Position numbers and translations under genes: made by a program. 7,376 bases of DNA, from the NCBI GenBank assembly GCA_016287065.1, contig JAEEVB010000118.1:1-7376 (forward strand), in the 5' to 3' direction. Below the pieces are notes generated by a model. The model was not told the origin of the DNA, made no database searches, and saw only the letters and a list, made by a program, of their open reading frames with translations. Numbering within the stretch: position 1 is the first letter of the stretch; each line of letters starts with the position of its first letter. Positions 1 through 6,954 of the stretch are shown piece by piece. This DNA comes from Muribaculaceae bacterium. GTDB taxonomy: Bacteria > Bacteroidota > Bacteroidia > Bacteroidales > Muribaculaceae.

Positions 1-277
1 AGATGCGCTCATACTTCATTTGCACGCCATCGAGGAAGAGTTTACGCAGGATGCCCGCCCTGATGAGCAGTTCAACAGTATTATATACGGTGGCTCGGCT
101 CACATGATAGGACTCTTTTTCGAGTTCCTCGTAGAGTTGCTCGATGGTGAAGGTGTGCGGCAGGAGAAGAATCTTGTCGAGAATAGAAAATCGTTCCGGT
201 GTCTTTCTGTAAGAGCCGGATTCGAGGAAATTGGTGAACTTTTTTAATATCGCTGTATTACTAAATTGTTCAGTCAT
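1..277 (-). CDS. Fur-family metal/peroxide-responsive transcriptional regulator (3' part missing)
   Basis: The minus-strand reading frame opens at ATG 277-275 and stays open to the window edge, giving the first 92 residues of a protein. It carries the Fur winged-helix DNA-binding domain: TPERFSILDKIL at about 26-37 resembles the family's first helix (usually TxxRxxIL). TIEQLYEEL (44-52) follows, and the recognition helix with its following turn is SRATVYNTVELLIRAGIL (60-77), close to the Fur/PerR/Zur pattern S-x-A-T-V-Y-N-T/R-L. The family represses or activates genes for iron, zinc or peroxide stress, using a C-terminal metal-binding dimerisation domain. That domain lies beyond position 1, so I cannot say whether this is Fur, Zur or PerR. 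The start is supported by a Bacteroides-type promoter just upstream (297-328). The gene is separated from the nucleotidyltransferase by a terminator and is probably an independent unit. Confidence is high for the family and low for the metal. Confidence 0.93.
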   Translation of the reverse strand, partial: MTEQFSNTAILKKFTNFLESGSYRKTPERFSILDKILLLPHTFTIEQLYEELEKESYHVSRATVYNTVELLIRAGILRKLFLDGVQMKYERI

Positions 278-296
278 CGGTTTTCAAGAAGTGATA

Positions 297-328
297 CAAA
301 GTTAGCACCTTTCGGCAAGATACTCAAA
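297..328 (-). promoter_or_regulatory. Bacteroides-type promoter of the Fur-family gene
   Basis: Read on the minus strand, TTTG (325-328) is followed after 20 nt by TAACTTTG (297-304). This is an exact match to the Bacteroidota sigma-ABfr pattern TTTG / TAnnTTTG with its usual spacing. The expected start of transcription is near 290, leaving a leader of about 13-15 nt before ATG 277. Both elements were read directly; the activity is inferred. Confidence 0.72.
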
Positions 329-371
329 TTTTCAGGGCATTATTTCTCAAAAAACATTGTGACAGAAAAGA

Positions 372-402
372 AAGCCAGGCAAGAGTGATACTTACCTGGC
401 TT
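372..402 (-). terminator. Rho-independent terminator after the nucleotidyltransferase gene
   Basis: In minus-strand RNA, AAGCCAGGUAAG pairs with CUUGCCUGGCUU around the 7-nt loop UAUCACU, giving a 12-bp stem with one U-G wobble. It is followed at once by a U-rich run (UCUUUUCUG). The single mispair on the + strand (C380 with A394) becomes a wobble only in minus-strand RNA, which fixes the direction. It lies 22 nt after the stop codon at 425 and insulates the Fur-family gene from the operon upstream. Confidence 0.9.
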
Positions 403-424
403 ACTATGAGGATGTTGATGCTTA

Positions 425-1333
425 TCAGAATAGCGATTCGGGATAAGTGCCGTTGGCGTGCAACTCAGCAAACTTAGCCACCACGCCCTCACGGTCTTCG
501 CTATAGGTCACACCGAACCACTTCGACTCGGTGGTGAGCACTTTCACCTTGGCTTCGCCGCTGACAATGAGTTCGTTCACCAGCGTTGGGATGAAGAATT
601 CGGCCTTGGGTTTATCGATGTTTTCCTGAAGGAACTTGACGAAGAAATCTTCGCTGAACTTGAAATAGTCGGGTGTGAAGCCCCAGAAGTTCATCGACAC
701 GGGGGTGTCGGCGGGCAAAATGATTTCGTTGTCGTTCTCATCGACAAATGAGATATCGTGATTCTCGTTATAACCAATCTTGGTGCGCTCAACAATGGTA
801 GAGAGGAAACCGTCGACCGTCTCGCATACGCCTCTCGACACAGTACCGCTCTCACTCATGGTGTTGCCCACCTTGAAACCTACCATAGAATAGGCTTCGG
901 TGGAATTCTCGTCGAGCGACATGAGTTCCTGCGCCATAACCTCGAAGCTGTTGCGGCCATAGAAGTCGTCGCTGTTGATAATGGCAAAGGGCTCATTGAT
1001 GACATTCTTACCCATGAGCAGGGCGTGATTTGTGCCCCAGGGTTTGACACGCTCGGGCGGACAAGTGAAGCCTTCGGGCAAGTCGTTGACCGACTGGAAG
1101 ACTACCTCGGTGGGAATGTGGTTCTCATATTTTGAGAGGATTTTAGCCCTGAAGTCGTCCTCAAAATCTTTACGGATCACAAAAACGACCTTACCAAAGC
1201 CACTCTTGATGGCATCGTAGATAGAATAATCCATGATGGTCTCGCCATGAGGGCCGAGTCCGTCGAGCTGTTTCAGGCCACCGTAACGGCTACCCATGCC
1301 GGCAGCAAGAACAAATAATGTGGGTTTAATCAT
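425..1333 (-). CDS. Nucleotidyltransferase family protein (sugar-1-phosphate nucleotidyltransferase-like), 302 aa
   Basis: The likely reaction is NTP plus sugar-1-phosphate to NDP-sugar plus pyrophosphate, in the cytoplasm. The N-terminal nucleotide-binding loop LAAGMGSRYGG (9-19) followed by KQL (21-23) is the signature of the GT-A-like pyrophosphorylase fold. PWGTNHALL (98-106) resembles the PLGTAHA segment of UDP-glucose pyrophosphorylases, and NSDDFYG (120-126) supplies the acidic metal-binding pair D122/D123. VSMNFWGF (212-219) and WFGVTYSED (272-280) are further conserved-looking stretches. The family has many members of about 300 aa whose sugar is not predictable from sequence. The start at 1333 puts the loop at residue 9, as usual. 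An in-frame GTG at 1393 overlapping the galK stop would add 20 hydrophobic residues and is less likely. It lies 56 nt downstream of galK and is last in its transcription unit, so a galactose-1-phosphate or glucose-1-phosphate role is plausible but inferred. Confidence 0.88.
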   Translation of the reverse strand: MIKPTLFVLAAGMGSRYGGLKQLDGLGPHGETIMDYSIYDAIKSGFGKVVFVIRKDFEDDFRAKILSKYENHIPTEVVFQSVNDLPEGFTCPPERVKPWGTNHALLMGKNVINEPFAIINSDDFYGRNSFEVMAQELMSLDENSTEAYSMVGFKVGNTMSESGTVSRGVCETVDGFLSTIVERTKIGYNENHDISFVDENDNEIILPADTPVSMNFWGFTPDYFKFSEDFFVKFLQENIDKPKAEFFIPTLVNELIVSGEAKVKVLTTESKWFGVTYSEDREGVVAKFAELHANGTYPESLF

Positions 1334-1389
1334 ATATATCAGTTGTAAAAATGTTATTAATAGAATAATGTGGTATTTGTATGAAGAAA

Positions 1390-2523
1390 TCACTCACAAC
1401 GACGAGCACCATCACTGATGACAACATCGATGATAACGGGCTCGTGTCCATACTTCTCGTTGAAGCGCTCTTTCGCCACTTGTACAAAATGGTCATAGAG
1501 TTCGTCTTTGACAAGGTTGATGGTGCAACCGCCAAAGCCACCGTCCATGATGCGGGAACCGGTCACGCCACGCTCCTTGGCAATGTCGTTGAGGAAATCG
1601 AGTTCTTCACAACTCACCTCGTACTGTTTAGACAGACCGTAGTGTGTTTCATACATGAGTCGGCCCACAGTCTCGTAGTCACCAGCCTGGAGAGCGTCGC
1701 ACACGTCGAGCACGCGCTGCTTTTCACCAATAACATATTCGGCACGCTTGTAATCTTCTTCGCTAATAACATCTTTCTTAGCATTGAGCATGTCCATAGT
1801 GGCATCGCGCAGGGTTTCCACACCCAAGGTGGCGGCTACCCTCTCGCACGACTCACGGCGCTTGTTGTAGGGCGAGTCGACGAGTTCGTGTTTCACCTTA
1901 GAGTTGACCAGCAGCAGACGATAGCCTTGAGGATCGAACGGGAAATATTCATACTCGAGCGAACGGCAGTCGAGACGCATGAGGCAGTTCTTCTTGCCAA
2001 AGACCGAGGCAAACTGGTCCATGATGCCGCAGTTCACGCCGCAGTAGTTGTGTTCGGTGCTTTGACCAATCTTGGCAAGTTCGAACTTGTCGATTTTATT
2101 CTCGTTGAAAAGGTCATTGAGCGCATATGCAAAGCACGACTCAAGAGCAGCCGATGACGACAAGCCGGCACCCAGCGGCACATTTCCGGCAAAGACGGTG
2201 TCAAAGCCATTGACGGTGAAACCGCGCTTGATAATCTCACGGCACACGCCAAAGATGTAGCGTGCCCACTGCTCGGCGGGAGCATCTTCTTCGCGCAGTC
2301 CGAACTCGGTGTACTGCTGCAAATCGGCTGAGAAGACACGGACCTTGTCGGTTCCGTTCACATTGATGGCTGCCATGATATACTTGTCGATGGCACCGGG
2401 GAACACAAAACCGCCATTATAGTCGGTGTGTTCGCCAATAAGGTTGATGCGTCCAGATGATGCGTAGAAGACCGGCGTGGTCGCAAAACGCTGTTGGAAC
2501 AATTTTGAAATGAGTTCTTTCAT
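1390..2523 (-). CDS. galK: Galactokinase, 377 aa
   Basis: Cytoplasmic GHMP kinase that phosphorylates galactose with ATP to galactose-1-phosphate, the first committed step of the Leloir pathway. The galactokinase signature GRINLIGEHTDYNGG (24-38) is present, with R25 as the catalytic arginine and E31/H32/D34 expected to contact galactose. The phosphate-binding GHMP motif is PLGAGLSSSA (116-125). GIMDQFAS (166-173) holds the probable catalytic base D169. The third motif is GSRIMDGGFGGC (322-333), in which D327 stands where most galactokinases have glycine. Length fits the family (about 380-390 aa). ATG 2523 lies 28 nt after the thioredoxin stop, with a purine-rich AAGAAGAAC just before it, so it is probably co-transcribed with thioredoxin; I see no separate promoter. 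The linked nucleotidyltransferase follows. No epimerase, GalT or transporter gene is visible here. Confidence 0.97.
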   Translation of the reverse strand: MKELISKLFQQRFATTPVFYASSGRINLIGEHTDYNGGFVFPGAIDKYIMAAINVNGTDKVRVFSADLQQYTEFGLREEDAPAEQWARYIFGVCREIIKRGFTVNGFDTVFAGNVPLGAGLSSSAALESCFAYALNDLFNENKIDKFELAKIGQSTEHNYCGVNCGIMDQFASVFGKKNCLMRLDCRSLEYEYFPFDPQGYRLLLVNSKVKHELVDSPYNKRRESCERVAATLGVETLRDATMDMLNAKKDVISEEDYKRAEYVIGEKQRVLDVCDALQAGDYETVGRLMYETHYGLSKQYEVSCEELDFLNDIAKERGVTGSRIMDGGFGGCTINLVKDELYDHFVQVAKERFNEKYGHEPVIIDVVISDGARRCE

Positions 2524-2551
2524 GTTCTTCTTGTAAAAAGTGATGGATGAT

Positions 2552-2866
2552 TTAAAGCAATTTGTTGATCAGTTGAGTCAAGTTCTCTTTTGATGTAGAA
2601 CCCACGCTGCGATCATAGAGTTTACCATCTTTGAAGAAAAGAATGGTGGGGATATTGCGAATGTTGTACTCGGCAAGGAAGTCGGCGCCATCGTCAACGT
2701 TATATTTGCCGATAAGCACTTTGCCATCATACTCCTGGGCAAGTTCTTCAACAATGGGAGCGATGTGCTTGCATGGTCCGCACCACGGAGCCCAGAAATC
2801 AATCACCACAGGTTTCCCTGATTCAATCTCTTGATAAACGTTAGAGTCGTCGAAATTAAAAGCCAT
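2552..2866 (-). CDS. trxA: Thioredoxin, 104 aa
   Basis: Small cytoplasmic dithiol-disulfide oxidoreductase, normally reduced by thioredoxin reductase and supplying electrons to ribonucleotide reductase, methionine sulfoxide reductase and peroxiredoxins. The single domain shows every hallmark: DFWAPWCGPCK (23-33) with redox cysteines C29 and C32, the buried acid D23 (equivalent to E. coli D26), and the cis-proline P73 in NIPT (71-74). FFKDGK (77-82) then precedes the last strands. It has no signal peptide or membrane segment, so it is a cytoplasmic thioredoxin rather than a periplasmic TlpA/DsbE-type protein. The length matches canonical thioredoxins (about 105-109 aa). It begins 89 nt after dnaE with a probable promoter of its own in that gap and lies 28 nt before galK. 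Family assignment is secure; the exact symbol (trxA or another paralogue) is less so. Confidence 0.96.
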   Translation of the reverse strand: MAFNFDDSNVYQEIESGKPVVIDFWAPWCGPCKHIAPIVEELAQEYDGKVLIGKYNVDDGADFLAEYNIRNIPTILFFKDGKLYDRSVGSTSKENLTQLINKLL

Positions 2867-2905
2867 ATTAGAAAGTATTAATGTTGTTTTAGAAAATTAT
2901 TCTTG

Positions 2906-2940
2906 CAAAGATAATATAAAAATTCATCAAAATGAACAAC
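2906..2940 (-). promoter_or_regulatory. Probable promoter of thioredoxin-galK-nucleotidyltransferase unit
   Basis: On the minus strand TATCTTTG (2906-2913) matches the Bacteroidota -7 element TAnnTTTG exactly. The -33 side is weak: GTTG at 2937-2940 sits 23 nt upstream, longer than the usual 19-21. Transcription would begin near 2900, giving a leader of about 35 nt before ATG 2866. I see no terminator between dnaE and thioredoxin, so read-through from dnaE may add to this promoter. Confidence 0.5.
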
Positions 2941-2955
2941 AATGCGTCGAAAAAA

Positions 2956-5900
2956 TCACGAAAAGTTCACCTTATAGTTCAATTCCATGTCATCGAGCAG
3001 CTCCATGAGTTTCTTGTTGAGTGGAATTGTGTAGTGAGACTGCAGGTCGACATAGTTGTGTTGTTCGTCATTAATAACCCTGAAATATAGGGCGCAATTA
3101 TTGGACTCAGCTTTCTGACCCACAAGGTCTTTGAGGACGCTCAACTGGTGGAACTGGTGTTCGTGCGCAATGATGCGTATTCGGTCAACGAGTTTGCCTT
3201 TAACCTCGTTAAGCGGTGTAATGCTGATGATGTCGAAGTTCACCATGTCGTTGTATCGGCTCTTGGAGAACTTCCCTTTTACCATGATGGGTGTACCGGG
3301 AATGCCATAATTCCTGTAGCTGAAGAAATTATTGCGGAACAAGGTGATGTCGTAGCTGCCGGAGTAGTCTTCGATGGTCATTTTGCCGAATTGGTCGCCT
3401 TTCTTGGTGAGACGTTCTTCATAGTTGGTGACTATGCCTCCAAAAATGAATTCCTTGTCGAGTTCAGGCGATTTAGATTTCAGTTCATCGAGTGTGACAT
3501 TGCAGACATATTTGATCTCGATGTAATATGGGTCAAGTGGATGTGCCGAAAGATACATGCCTACCAGTTCACGCTCGCGACGCAACCGTTCCATAACAGG
3601 CCATTTCTCGGCCTTGGGGATTGGTGGTTTCTCCACAAGCGTGTCCATGATATCACCAAATAGAGAATTGGTCTGTTGGGCCTTGTCGTTCTGATAACTC
3701 TGGCCGTAACGGACAATGATTTCGCTGAACGACTCGTCGCGATTGTTGGTCTCGAAGAAGACTTCACGAGAGATTTCGTCAAAACAGTCGAAGGCACCAG
3801 CCAACGCAAACGACTCTACGGCCTTGCGGTTGCATGACGACAGATTGACGCGCTCCACAAAGTCGTAGATACTGGTGAACGGGCCGTTCTGGTTACGCTC
3901 GTTGATGATGGCGTCGACCACATTGGCTCCCACACCCTTGATTCCGCCAAGGCCAAAGCGTATGTCGCCCTGTTTGTTGGCACTGAACGACTTGAAACTC
4001 TCATTGATGTCTGGGCCCTTCACCTTAATGCCCATAGAGCGACACTCGTCCATAAACTTCGATAGTTTGTCGACGTCGCTCAAGTTGCGGCTCAGAACAG
4101 CGGCCATATACTCCGATGGATAATTTGCTTTCAGGTATGCTGTTTGATAGGCCACCCAACTGTAACAGGTAGCATGGCTCTTGTTGAAAGCATAGGAAGC
4201 AAACTTTTTCCAGTCTTCCCATATCTTGCTGAGCACTTCCTTCTTGTGACCATTTTTCTCTCCACCCTCGTAGAAGAGGCCTTCAAGGTGGTTCATCTTC
4301 TCGATTTGCTTCTTGCCCATTGCCTTGCGCAAGGTGTCGCTCTGGCCACGTGTGAAACCGGCCAGCTGGCGCGACAAGAGCATGACCTGCTCCTGATAGA
4401 CGGTAATGCCATAGGTGTCCTTGAGATACTTCTCCATGCATGGGATGTCATACTCGATGGGCGTTTCGCCATGTTTGCGAGAAATGAATTGCGGGATGTA
4501 GTCCATTGGGCCTGGCCTGTATAAAGCATTCATTGCAATGAGGTCTTCGAAAGTGGAAGGCTGCAACTCAATGAGATACTTCTGCATGCCTGGAGACTCG
4601 AACTGGAATGTGCCGGTAGTCTTGCCTTCGCAATAGAGTTTATAGGTAGCTGGGTCGTCGATGGGTATCTTCTCTATATCAATATCGATACCTTTTGTAG
4701 CTTTGATGTTCTCAACAGCTTCTTTGATGATTGAAAGAGTCTTGAGCCCCAGGAAGTCCATCTTGATGAGTCCTGTTGATTCGATGGTGCTGCCTTCATA
4801 CTGCGTGACGACTATTTTTGAGCCATCCTTGTCGGTTGCAGTGCTCACGGGCACCCAGTCGGTAATGTCGTCGCGTCCTATGATGACGCCACAAGCATGC
4901 ACACCTGTGTTACGGACATTGCCCTCCAGTTTCTCGGCAAATCTGATGGTCTCCCCCACTCTCGGATCTTGGTTGTTGAGCTCTTTGGCAAAATCGGGGA
5001 ATGCCTCGAGGCAGTTCTTGATGCTCACTTTCATCTTCTTGCCATTCTTCTCAGGCATGTCGTTGGGCCTTGCAGGAATGAATTTGGCAAGACGGTTACT
5101 CTCGGCTACCGAAAGATCTTCGACGCGAGCCACATCCTTAATGGCCATCTTGGCGGCCATAGTGCCGTAGGTGATGATGTGAGCCACCTTTTCGGCTCCA
5201 TATTTATCGGTCACATACTTCAGGATGGCGGCACGTCCGTCATCGTCAAAGTCTACGTCAATATCGGGCAACGAGATGCGGTCGGGATTGAGGAATCGCT
5301 CAAACAGCAGGTCGTACTTGATGGGGTCGATTTTGGTGATACCCAAGCAATAGGCCACCGCCGAACCTGCTGCCGAACCACGGCCAGGACCTACCGACAC
5401 GCCCAGCGAAGGTGCCACGCCAATGTAGTCCTGCACTATCAGGAAGTAGCCAGGAAATCCCATCTTTTTGATGGTTTCAAGCTCAAAGTCGAGTCGCTCT
5501 CGGTGCTCATCGTCCAAATCGGGCCACACCTTTTTAGCACCCTCATAAACGAGGTAGCGCAAATAATCGTCTTCGGTTTCAAAACCATCGGGCAATGGAA
5601 AATCAGGTAAGATGGGGGCATGGTCGATACTGTAGAACTCCACTTTGTCAAGAATCTCATTGGTGTTCTGCAAGGCTTCGGGCACATCGGCAAAGACTTC
5701 GTTCATCTCTTCCTGGGTCTTGAACCATTCTTGCTTGGTATAGCTCATACCCGAATTTGCCTCGTCGATTTTCTTTCCAGTATTCACACAAATCAGTCGC
5801 TCATGAGCATCGGCATCATCCTCGTTGGTGAAGTGAGAGTCGTTGGTGCAAATGAGTTTGATGCCCTCTTCACGGGCAATCTTCATCAGTTCGGCATTCA

Positions 5901-6600
5901 CTTCCTGCTGCTTGATGAAAGTCTCGTGGTTAGCCCGTGGAACGGTAGCCTTGTGGCGCTGCAACTCCAGATAGTAGTCTTCGCCAAACACACGCTTGAA
6001 CCATCGCACCACCTCGCGAGCACCTGTCAGGTCGCCTCGCATGATGAGTTGTGGCACTTCGCCACCCAGACATGCCGAACTGCAAATGATGCCTTCGCTA
6101 TATTTCTCTAGGTCGGCCTTGTCGGTTCGGGGATGCCAGTAGAAACCATCGATCCATGCACGTGAAACAATCTTGACAAGATTCTTATATCCTTGATAGT
6201 TCTTGGCCAGCAATATCAAGTGATAGCCTTTGTCGTTCTTGTCGAACTGGTCCTCTTTATGCGATTTGGCAACGTAGGCTTCGCAGCCAAAGATAGGTTT
6301 GAAACGTGATGCCTCGGCTTGTGCAATCTCGTTCTCGATCGATTCGCGTGTGGCAGCGTCAGCATCATCACCGAGTTCTTTGAGTTGCTTCTTCAATGAC
6401 TTGATTTGAGCATTCTTGTCGCCGTTAACTTTTTCGGCATAATCAAAGAACTCCTTGATGCCAAACATGTTGCCATGATCGGTGAGTGCCATGCCACGCA
6501 TGCCGTTGGCAATAGCCTTATTGACGAGGCTCTTGATGGGCGCCTGGCCGTCGAGTATGGAGAACTGCGAGTGAACGTGCAGATGAATGAATGGAATCAT
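2956..6600 (-). CDS. dnaE: DNA polymerase III subunit alpha (DnaE), 1214 aa
   Basis: Catalytic subunit of the replicative DNA polymerase holoenzyme. The N-terminal PHP domain (about 1-290) keeps the metal-site residues H8, H10, D17, H42, E107, H127, C177, D254 and H256. A charged, probably helical insert (about 58-100) lies inside it. The polymerase palm has PDIDVDF (445-451), with catalytic aspartates D448/D450, and the third aspartate D615 in KMDFLGLK. Fingers motifs include FQFESPGMQ (665-673), ALYRPGPM (692-699), SDTLRKAMGKK (754-764) and FNKSHATCYSW (805-815). A helix-hairpin-helix follows (GLGGIKGVGANVV, 883-895). QTNSLF (976-981) fits the internal beta-clamp-binding motif, and an OB fold spans about 1051-1125. 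The length is slightly above E. coli DnaE (1160) and normal for DnaE rather than PolC. ATG 6600 places the PHP motif HLHVH at 6-10, as expected. No clear promoter was recognised upstream. Confidence 0.98.
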   Translation of the reverse strand: MIPFIHLHVHSQFSILDGQAPIKSLVNKAIANGMRGMALTDHGNMFGIKEFFDYAEKVNGDKNAQIKSLKKQLKELGDDADAATRESIENEIAQAEASRFKPIFGCEAYVAKSHKEDQFDKNDKGYHLILLAKNYQGYKNLVKIVSRAWIDGFYWHPRTDKADLEKYSEGIICSSACLGGEVPQLIMRGDLTGAREVVRWFKRVFGEDYYLELQRHKATVPRANHETFIKQQEVNAELMKIAREEGIKLICTNDSHFTNEDDADAHERLICVNTGKKIDEANSGMSYTKQEWFKTQEEMNEVFADVPEALQNTNEILDKVEFYSIDHAPILPDFPLPDGFETEDDYLRYLVYEGAKKVWPDLDDEHRERLDFELETIKKMGFPGYFLIVQDYIGVAPSLGVSVGPGRGSAAGSAVAYCLGITKIDPIKYDLLFERFLNPDRISLPDIDVDFDDDGRAAILKYVTDKYGAEKVAHIITYGTMAAKMAIKDVARVEDLSVAESNRLAKFIPARPNDMPEKNGKKMKVSIKNCLEAFPDFAKELNNQDPRVGETIRFAEKLEGNVRNTGVHACGVIIGRDDITDWVPVSTATDKDGSKIVVTQYEGSTIESTGLIKMDFLGLKTLSIIKEAVENIKATKGIDIDIEKIPIDDPATYKLYCEGKTTGTFQFESPGMQKYLIELQPSTFEDLIAMNALYRPGPMDYIPQFISRKHGETPIEYDIPCMEKYLKDTYGITVYQEQVMLLSRQLAGFTRGQSDTLRKAMGKKQIEKMNHLEGLFYEGGEKNGHKKEVLSKIWEDWKKFASYAFNKSHATCYSWVAYQTAYLKANYPSEYMAAVLSRNLSDVDKLSKFMDECRSMGIKVKGPDINESFKSFSANKQGDIRFGLGGIKGVGANVVDAIINERNQNGPFTSIYDFVERVNLSSCNRKAVESFALAGAFDCFDEISREVFFETNNRDESFSEIIVRYGQSYQNDKAQQTNSLFGDIMDTLVEKPPIPKAEKWPVMERLRRERELVGMYLSAHPLDPYYIEIKYVCNVTLDELKSKSPELDKEFIFGGIVTNYEERLTKKGDQFGKMTIEDYSGSYDITLFRNNFFSYRNYGIPGTPIMVKGKFSKSRYNDMVNFDIISITPLNEVKGKLVDRIRIIAHEHQFHQLSVLKDLVGQKAESNNCALYFRVINDEQHNYVDLQSHYTIPLNKKLMELLDDMELNYKVNFS

Positions 6601-6610
6601 ATATAGAAAT

Positions 6611-6709
6611 AATGTGTGGTTTTGGGTTAATGATTGAGAGTGTAAAATTACAATTAATATCCCTTATCCGCATTATTTTTGAGCTGAAGTTATTAACAAC
6701 CCACACATT
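6611..6709. repeat. Long-range imperfect inverted repeat in the dnaE leader region
   Basis: AATGTGTGG (6611-6619) is the exact reverse complement of CCACACATT (6701-6709), and GTTAAT (6626-6631) is the reverse complement of ATTAAC (6692-6697). The arms enclose about 60-80 AT-rich bases. The dnaE-proximal arm ends 10 nt before ATG 6600. The matches are direct observations; any role as mRNA structure or paired protein-binding sites is inference. Confidence 0.5.
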
Positions 6710-6820
6710 TTTTTATAATAGGTTACTTTTTAAATCAAAAGCCTCCCTTTGTAAGAATTGTAAATCCTTATATTTCATGAAGTGGAGCAACGAAAAGACG
6801 CATCAATCATTTCACGCGCA

Positions 6821-6879
6821 ATAATAAAGGCCATTAGACCAAAATGATTTGAGGGACGAGCACTTTGACCTAATGACCT
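6821..6879 (-). terminator. Long-stem Rho-independent terminator after the 69-aa gene
   Basis: In minus-strand RNA, AGGUCAUUAGGUCAAAGUG (6879-6861) pairs along all 19 positions with CAUUUUGGUCUAAUGGCCU (6846-6828). Four of the pairs are G-U wobbles, and a 14-nt loop lies between the arms. UUUAUUAUU follows immediately. All four positions that mispair on the + strand become wobbles only in the minus-strand transcript, so the direction is clear. It begins 75 nt after the stop codon of the small gene at 6955 and separates it from dnaE. Confidence 0.82.
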
Positions 6880-6954
6880 GATTGAATACATTCATACACT
6901 TCTTTCCCAATGTGGGTGACTCTCACTACGTAATGATATGACTTTGAGCATACT

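Larger units (their letters stand above)
6601..6954. other. Intergenic region upstream of dnaE (354 bp, no gene)
   Basis: No convincing coding sequence is present. The only open frame (+, 6591-6824) is AT-rich, overlaps the dnaE start antisense and has no recognisable features. The region contains an imperfect inverted repeat next to dnaE (6611-6631 with 6692-6709) and the minus-strand terminator of the small upstream gene (6828-6879). The dnaE promoter should lie here on the minus strand, but I found no exact TAnnTTTG. The nearest is TAATTTTA at 6643-6650, one base off and without a matching -33. No tRNA or riboswitch was recognised. Confidence 0.6.

Noticed and set aside
1334..1393. A 20-residue hydrophobic N-terminal extension of the nucleotidyltransferase, from GTG 1393 overlapping the galK stop (GTGA)
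   Set aside because: It looks like a signal peptide, but the enzyme needs cytoplasmic NTP and the conserved fold begins just after ATG 1333. The stretch is AT-rich spacer, so the ATG start is preferred.
1381..2157. 258-codon open frame on the + strand across galK
   Set aside because: It is antisense to a clearly real galactokinase with all three motifs. Its translation has no recognisable domain and is the kind of open frame produced by the codon bias of the real gene.
3148..5610. Several long + strand open frames (for example 3148-3663, 4661-5170, 4897-5610) inside dnaE
   Set aside because: All lie antisense to conserved dnaE coding sequence, overlap one another and show no family motifs.
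6591..6824. 77-codon + strand open frame upstream of and overlapping the dnaE start
   Set aside because: It is AT-rich with no motifs, overlaps dnaE antisense, and its end runs into the terminator region of the minus-strand gene.
6866..6879. TGACCTAATGACCT direct repeat as a regulator site or start of a repeat array
   Set aside because: There are only two units and they are fully explained as one arm of the terminator hairpin; no further copies follow.
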